Shown one piece after another: positions 60,626-64,000 of a stretch of 64,000 bases of DNA. Location: the NCBI RefSeq assembly GCF_002025255.2, contig NZ_CP054587.1, forward strand, positions 2,294,001 to 2,358,000, read 5' to 3'. The stretch's first letter is position 1, and the number at the start of each line of letters is the position of its first letter. Both the position numbers and the translations under genes were made by a program. Below the pieces are notes generated by a model. The model saw only the letters and a program-made list of their open reading frames with translations, was not told the DNA's origin and ran no database searches. Source of the DNA: Halolamina sp. CBA1230. Its GTDB lineage: Archaea; Halobacteriota; Halobacteria; Halobacteriales; Haloferacaceae.

Positions 60626-61067
60626 GTGTTCAGATAAGGAGTTTGCAGCGGTAGCGTTGCCGGCAACAACTGAAAGCCCTCGGCTGTCTCGGCTCCCGCG
60701 GCTCGCTGTCGTCCGAAAATCGGAGATTTTCGTGATGACGAGAGAGCTTTGCTCTCTCGAACCACGCGCGTTCGCTCGCGTTGCTCGTCTCGTGCTTACG
60801 TCGTCACCAGAAACCGCCGGTTTCTGGTTGGCAGACGAGAGTGCTACGAGAGGCGCTTCGCGCCTCTCGGCATGACGAAAGAGCTTCGCTCTTTCGAACC
60901 ACTTCGCTCTCGTCGACGCCGGGGTTCGCCGAGCAAGGAGGGAGCGGAGCTCCCTCCAGCGGCCGGGCGGCGACACCGCCCGGCAAACGCCTCGCCCTTT
61001 CAATCCACCAAGATTGCCGGCTGAAACGCCGAGCGCGACCAGCCAGTTTCAGTGCTTATCTGAATAC
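60626..61067. repeat. Repeat element E (442 bp) with triloop-hairpin array
   Basis: Bounded by GTGTTCAGATAAGGA (60626-60640) and TGCTTATCTGAATAC (61053-61067), an inverted repeat matching 13 of 15. Interior hairpins: 60714-60732 (loop GGA), 60739-60759 (TTT), 60807-60827 (GCC), 60847-60869 (TTC), 60876-60896 (TTC), 60937-60957 (GGA), 60962-60984 (CGACA). It shares stems with elements B and D but not their 18-bp ends. The rest of 60569-61146 holds no gene. Confidence 0.72.
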
Positions 61068-61088
61068 CGCCCGGGCTGTCGGCTTCAT

Positions 61089-61110
61089 CCCCGACCACAG
61101 TGGGTCGGGG
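61089..61110. other. Strong hairpin beside element E
   Basis: CCCCGACC/GGTCGGGG with a 6-nt loop. Resembles a right-end hairpin of an IS200/IS605 element or an intrinsic structure at the end of the convergent hydrolase gene. No adjacent transposase remains. Confidence 0.35.
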
Positions 61111-61146
61111 TATTCGCCTCGCTGACCAGTATAAAGCCGGCCGCGC

Positions 61147-61914
61147 CTACGCCGACTCCAGGAACGTTCCCAGCCGGTCGTTCACGACTTTCGACGCCTC
61201 GACGCCGACGAGGTGGCCGGCGCCCGCCACCTCGAACAGTTCGGCGTTCGGCAGGTCCTCGGCGAGTTCGCGGCCCCGATCGACCGGGCAGAGTCGGTCG
61301 TCGGTGCCGTGGACCACCAGTGCGGGCTCGGTGATCTCGTACGGCGCCTCGACGGCGAAGGCGTCGAGCGCGGTGGCCTGTCGCTCCCAGGACTGGCGGT
61401 CGGCGTCCTCGGCGGCGCGCCACTCGACGAACTGGCTGATCGCGTCGGCCTGCTCGTCGACGAACTCGCGGGAGAACACGGCTTCCATCGACGTCCGCAG
61501 CGCGGCCTCGTCGGTCGGTGGCGCGAACATCGGCTCGGGGTCGTAGCCGTCGCCCGCAAGCGCGGTCCCGAGCAGCGTGAGCGAGCGCACGCGCCCGGTC
61601 GTGCGGGCCAGTTCGAGCGCGACCATCCCGCCGAGGCCGGCGCCGACGACGTGGGCCGACCGGACGCCGTGATCCCGGAGCACGGCGACAGCGTCCTCGG
61701 CCAGCGTCTCGACGGTGCAGTCCTCAGGGGGGTCGTCCGAGCGCCCGCAGCCGCGGGTGTCGGCCACGATCACCTCGTACGGGCCGGCGAGGGCGGCGTG
61801 CTGCCAGCCCCACTGCCACGCGCCGAGGCCGACGTCGCCACAGCACAGCACCGCCTCCCCGTCGCCCTCGGTTTCGTAGTACAGCGAGACGCCGTCGTTG
61901 CTCGCGTAGGGCAC
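61147..61914 (-). CDS. Alpha/beta hydrolase homologue lacking the nucleophile serine
   Basis: 255 residues (MPYASNDGVSLYYETEG). Standard alpha/beta-hydrolase layout: VADTRGCGRSDDPP, nucleophile elbow region HVVGAGLGGMVALELA, LVVHGTDDRLCP with Asp205 and GAGHLVGVEA with His234. The elbow should read G-x-S-x-G but here is G-A-G-L-G, so residue 93 is Gly. The DNA supports this (GGC). The protein may be non-catalytic, or use different chemistry as some cofactor-free members do. Monocistronic. Confidence 0.85.
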   Translation of the reverse strand: MPYASNDGVSLYYETEGDGEAVLCCGDVGLGAWQWGWQHAALAGPYEVIVADTRGCGRSDDPPEDCTVETLAEDAVAVLRDHGVRSAHVVGAGLGGMVALELARTTGRVRSLTLLGTALAGDGYDPEPMFAPPTDEAALRTSMEAVFSREFVDEQADAISQFVEWRAAEDADRQSWERQATALDAFAVEAPYEITEPALVVHGTDDRLCPVDRGRELAEDLPNAELFEVAGAGHLVGVEASKVVNDRLGTFLESA

Positions 61915-61964
61915 GCCCGGCGGTTCGGGCGGGGCGGTGTTGACCGTTCCGGCGGCGTTCGCCC

Positions 61965-62060
61965 ATGCCCGAGTGCGAACGCTGTGGCGCGCTGCGCTGT
62001 TCGGACTGCTACAATGACCGAGCTCGCGGGCGCCGCGCCGAACCGCTGTCCGCAGTGTGA
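61965..62060 (+). CDS. Short cysteine-rich ORF, possibly frameshifted zinc finger
   Basis: ATG at 61965 encodes MPECERCGALRCSDCYND and a short Arg-rich end (31 aa). A second frame from ATG 62014 to TAG 62082 gives AAPNRCPQCDGRLAKR (22 aa total), with another CxxC. Joined, they would form a small multi-CxxC zinc protein; as they stand they are in different frames. Either a frameshifted gene or chance. Divergent from the hydrolase. Confidence 0.35.
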   Translation: MPECERCGALRCSDCYNDRARGRRAEPLSAV

Positions 62061-62095
62061 CGGCCGGCTGGCGAAGCGGTAGCGGTTGACCCCCC

Positions 62096-62725
62096 TCACT
62101 CGACTTCCTCGACGGTCACCACCGTCGCCCACGCGTCGCCGACGGCGTAGCCCGTCTCGTAGGTCCGGTTCTCGTACCGCACGTACTCGGCGTCCTGCAG
62201 GGATTCGGGGAGCGAGCCCCATTTCCCGTACGGCGCGTAGTACTCGCCCTCGATGATCGCCGTCCGGACCTCGTCGCGAACGCGGTCAGGGAGCTCTTCG
62301 AGCGCGACGACGGTCGCGTTCTCGTCGGGCGAGCCGACGGATGTTCGGATCTGGTAGGACGCGTACAGCTCCCCCTGGGTGGTCGAGATCCGGTACTGGT
62401 CGCCGTCGTACCGAACGTACTCGTGTTCCTGGAACGGGTCGACGTGCTCGAACTCGTACCCTGCGGAGTCGTTCACGTACGACGTGTTCGGGACGAAGCT
62501 CGCCTCGCCGTCGATCGCGTCCCGGAACGCCGCCTGCTGCTGGTCGTTCAGGTCTTCGTACGCGACGACGCGCTCGGACTCGTCCGTACTCGTGGGCGGT
62601 GTCACGGTCGGCGTCTCAGTCGCCGTCTGCGTGGCGGTCGCCGACCCGTCCGTCCCGACGCCGCCGATGCAGCCGGCGAGGAGGATCGCAGCCGCGAGCG
62701 CGACTGCGGGGACCGGTTTTCGCAT
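62096..62725 (-). CDS. Lipoprotein of unknown function
   Basis: 209 residues. Lipobox ILLAGCIGG at the start, a Thr-rich linker (to about 50), then a soluble domain with YEDLNDQQQAAFRDAIDGE and YRISTTQGELYASYQI. Some features recall other haloarchaeal lipoprotein families. No function visible. GGTTTCAAC near 62745-62753 could be its box A. Confidence 0.8.
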   Translation of the reverse strand: MRKPVPAVALAAAILLAGCIGGVGTDGSATATQTATETPTVTPPTSTDESERVVAYEDLNDQQQAAFRDAIDGEASFVPNTSYVNDSAGYEFEHVDPFQEHEYVRYDGDQYRISTTQGELYASYQIRTSVGSPDENATVVALEELPDRVRDEVRTAIIEGEYYAPYGKWGSLPESLQDAEYVRYENRTYETGYAVGDAWATVVTVEEVE

Positions 62726-62783
62726 ACCGACACTCCCGCGGCGTCAGTTGAAACCTTTGTGCCGGGGTCGGCAGAAAAACCGC

Positions 62784-64000
62784 TCAGGCCGTCTGCTTCT
62801 TCCGCAGCACGTCGGGCGCCTCGTCGAGCGCCTCGTCGAGCGCTTCCACGTCGGGGCCGCCGCCCTGGGCGAAGTCCGGCGGGCCGCCGCCGCCGCCGCC
62901 GACCTTGCGGGCGAGCTCGCCGATCACCTCGCCGGCGTCGACGTCGACGCCGTCGGGGACGCCCACGACGATCTGGGCGGAGTCGTCGGCGCCGGAGCCG
63001 ACGACCGCGATCTTCCCCTCCCCGACGAGCGCGTTCGCGGTCGCCTGGAGTTCGTCGGCGTCGGCGTCGATGCGCTGGATCACGGCGGTCGTGCCGTCGA
63101 TCTCGACCTCCTCGGCGTCCTCGCCGCCGCCCGCGCGGGCCTCGGCGAGCTGCCCTTTGAGCTCCTCGATGGTCTTGCCGCGCTCCTTCCACTCGGTGAA
63201 GAAGCGCTCGGCGGCGTCGGGGACGTCCGCGGGGTTCACGTCGAACGTGTCCGCCGCGGCGTACAGCGCGTCCTCGGTGTCCTGGGTCGCCTCGATGGCG
63301 GCTTCGCCCGCGGCGAACACGAACCGCTCGACGCCGTCCTGCACGGGCTCGGTGTTCAGGATCTTGATCGCGCCCACGTCGCCGGTCCGGCTGACGTGGG
63401 TGCCGCCACAGGCCTGCACGTCGTCGCCGACGTGGATCAGCCGGATGTTCTCGCCCGGCGGGATGCCGCCCTGGTAGAGGTCGAACCCGTGTTCCTCCTC
63501 GGCCTCGTGGCGCTGGGGCCACTCCTGGCGGACGCTGGTGTTGTCGGTCACGATCTCGTTGGCGACGCGTTCGATCTCCTTGACCTCCTCCCGACTCACT
63601 CGCTCGTAGTGGTTCACGTCCAGCCGCGAACTGTCGACGCCTTTCTGGGCGCCGGCCTGTCGGACGTGGTCGCCGAGCACCTGCCGCGCGGCGGCGCCGA
63701 CGATGTGGGTCGCGGTGTGGTGCTGCATCAGGCGCCGGCGGCGCTCGGCGTCGATCTGCCCGGTGACGAACTCGCCTTTCCCGGGGCTCTCGGTGGTGCG
63801 GTGGAGGATCACGCCGTCGCGCGACTGCACGTCGACGACCTCGACGCTGCCGTCCTCGCTGACGAGCGTCCCGTGGTCGGCGGGCTGGCCGCCGCCCTCG
63901 GGGTAGAACATCGTCTGGTCGAGCACCACGTCGTACCCCTCCTCGCGTTCGAGCACGTCGAGAACCACCGCCTCGAACTCCATGCGGTCCTGGTCCTCGT
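62784..64000 (-). CDS. alaS: Alanyl-tRNA synthetase, C-terminal part (5' end beyond window)
   Basis: The frame is open past the ATG at 63983 to the window edge (reads ...[12 protein letters not shown]), so the catalytic domain is outside. Present are the start of the editing domain ([20 protein letters not shown]), the deacylase zinc motifs HHTATHI and [13 protein letters not shown], and the C-terminal DHHA1-like region ending in [17 protein letters not shown]. Removes mischarged Ser and Gly from tRNA-Ala. Identification is firm. Confidence 0.96.
   Translation of the reverse strand, partial: EDQDRMEFEAVVLDVLEREEGYDVVLDQTMFYPEGGGQPADHGTLVSEDGSVEVVDVQSRDGVILHRTTESPGKGEFVTGQIDAERRRRLMQHHTATHIVGAAARQVLGDHVRQAGAQKGVDSSRLDVNHYERVSREEVKEIERVANEIVTDNTSVRQEWPQRHEAEEEHGFDLYQGGIPPGENIRLIHVGDDVQACGGTHVSRTGDVGAIKILNTEPVQDGVERFVFAAGEAAIEATQDTEDALYAAADTFDVNPADVPDAAERFFTEWKERGKTIEELKGQLAEARAGGGEDAEEVEIDGTTAVIQRIDADADELQATANALVGEGKIAVVGSGADDSAQIVVGVPDGVDVDAGEVIGELARKVGGGGGGPPDFAQGGGPDVEALDEALDEAPDVLRKKQTA

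Noticed and set aside
60657-61125. ORFs of 60-130 codons in element E
   Set aside because: They are translations of the hairpin array; none has a start signal or known motif.

Overview
The window is a piece of a haloarchaeal chromosome. The DNA is very GC-rich. The proteins are strongly acidic. The ribosomal proteins (L7Ae, S28e, L24e, L10e), NMD3, TmcA, Hef, NucS and archaeal-type AlaRS and MetRS are all archaeal. Many genes have a TTTA/TTAT-like box A about 25-30 nt before the start codon, which fits leaderless transcription. The first gene (PGF-CTERM surface protein) and the last (alaS) run off the window edges.

Layout. 1-2.4 kb: surface protein end and the L7Ae-S28e-L24e-ndk operon. 2.5-6.4 kb: tmcA, a small zinc protein, a wHTH-GNAT protein and a small helical protein. 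6.4-11.3 kb: a fixABCX-type electron-transfer flavoprotein operon with FixC and FixX fused and FixB carrying three N-terminal repeats, plus a dicluster ferredoxin. 11.4-14.8 kb: ABC exporter, divergent ArsR-type regulator and DUF456 protein. 15.3-20.9 kb: amidase and a catabolic or detoxification cluster (DoxX, FAH hydrolase, TatD, ring-cleaving dioxygenase, TetR). 21-30.6 kb: metG, htpX, ferredoxin, hef, ZNRD2-like protein, NifU, DUF5783, RecA-like protein and a second FAH gene. 31.5-45.7 kb: Fe-S helicase, nmd3, third FAH gene, SDR, second htpX, a disulfide oxidoreductase, PfkB kinase, CPBP protease, rpl10e, nucS and enoyl-CoA hydratase. 45.9-64 kb: two alpha/beta hydrolases, tRNA-Phe, tRNA-Val, DUF192, ABC exporter, mtnP, MATE, transporters, corA, an IS1341-type TnpB and alaS.

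The most unusual content is in the non-coding gaps. Four intergenic elements (A 14882-15129, B 30707-31351, C 35696-35928, D 52045-52489) share an 18-bp terminal inverted repeat close to TGCGGTCACAAGTGGTCA and are packed with hairpins. B, D and a fifth element beside tnpB (60626-61067, with a different 15-bp inverted repeat) hold arrays of short perfect palindromes with 3-nt loops. Their stems differ between copies by paired, compensating changes while the loops vary freely. Next to tRNA-Phe and tRNA-Val lie partial copies of the tRNA 3' end facing inverted copies, forming hairpins whose apex is a recurring 11-nt loop (TCRCTKCGYTC). I do not recognise this as a described system. It looks like a structured-repeat family, or the mark of a template-switching process.

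Other points of interest are two 38-bp tandem duplications laid over stop codons, two short leader ORFs coupled by TGATG to DoxX and FAH genes, an alpha/beta hydrolase lacking its nucleophile serine, and several conserved-looking proteins of under 60 residues. All calls come from reading the sequence; no database search was run.
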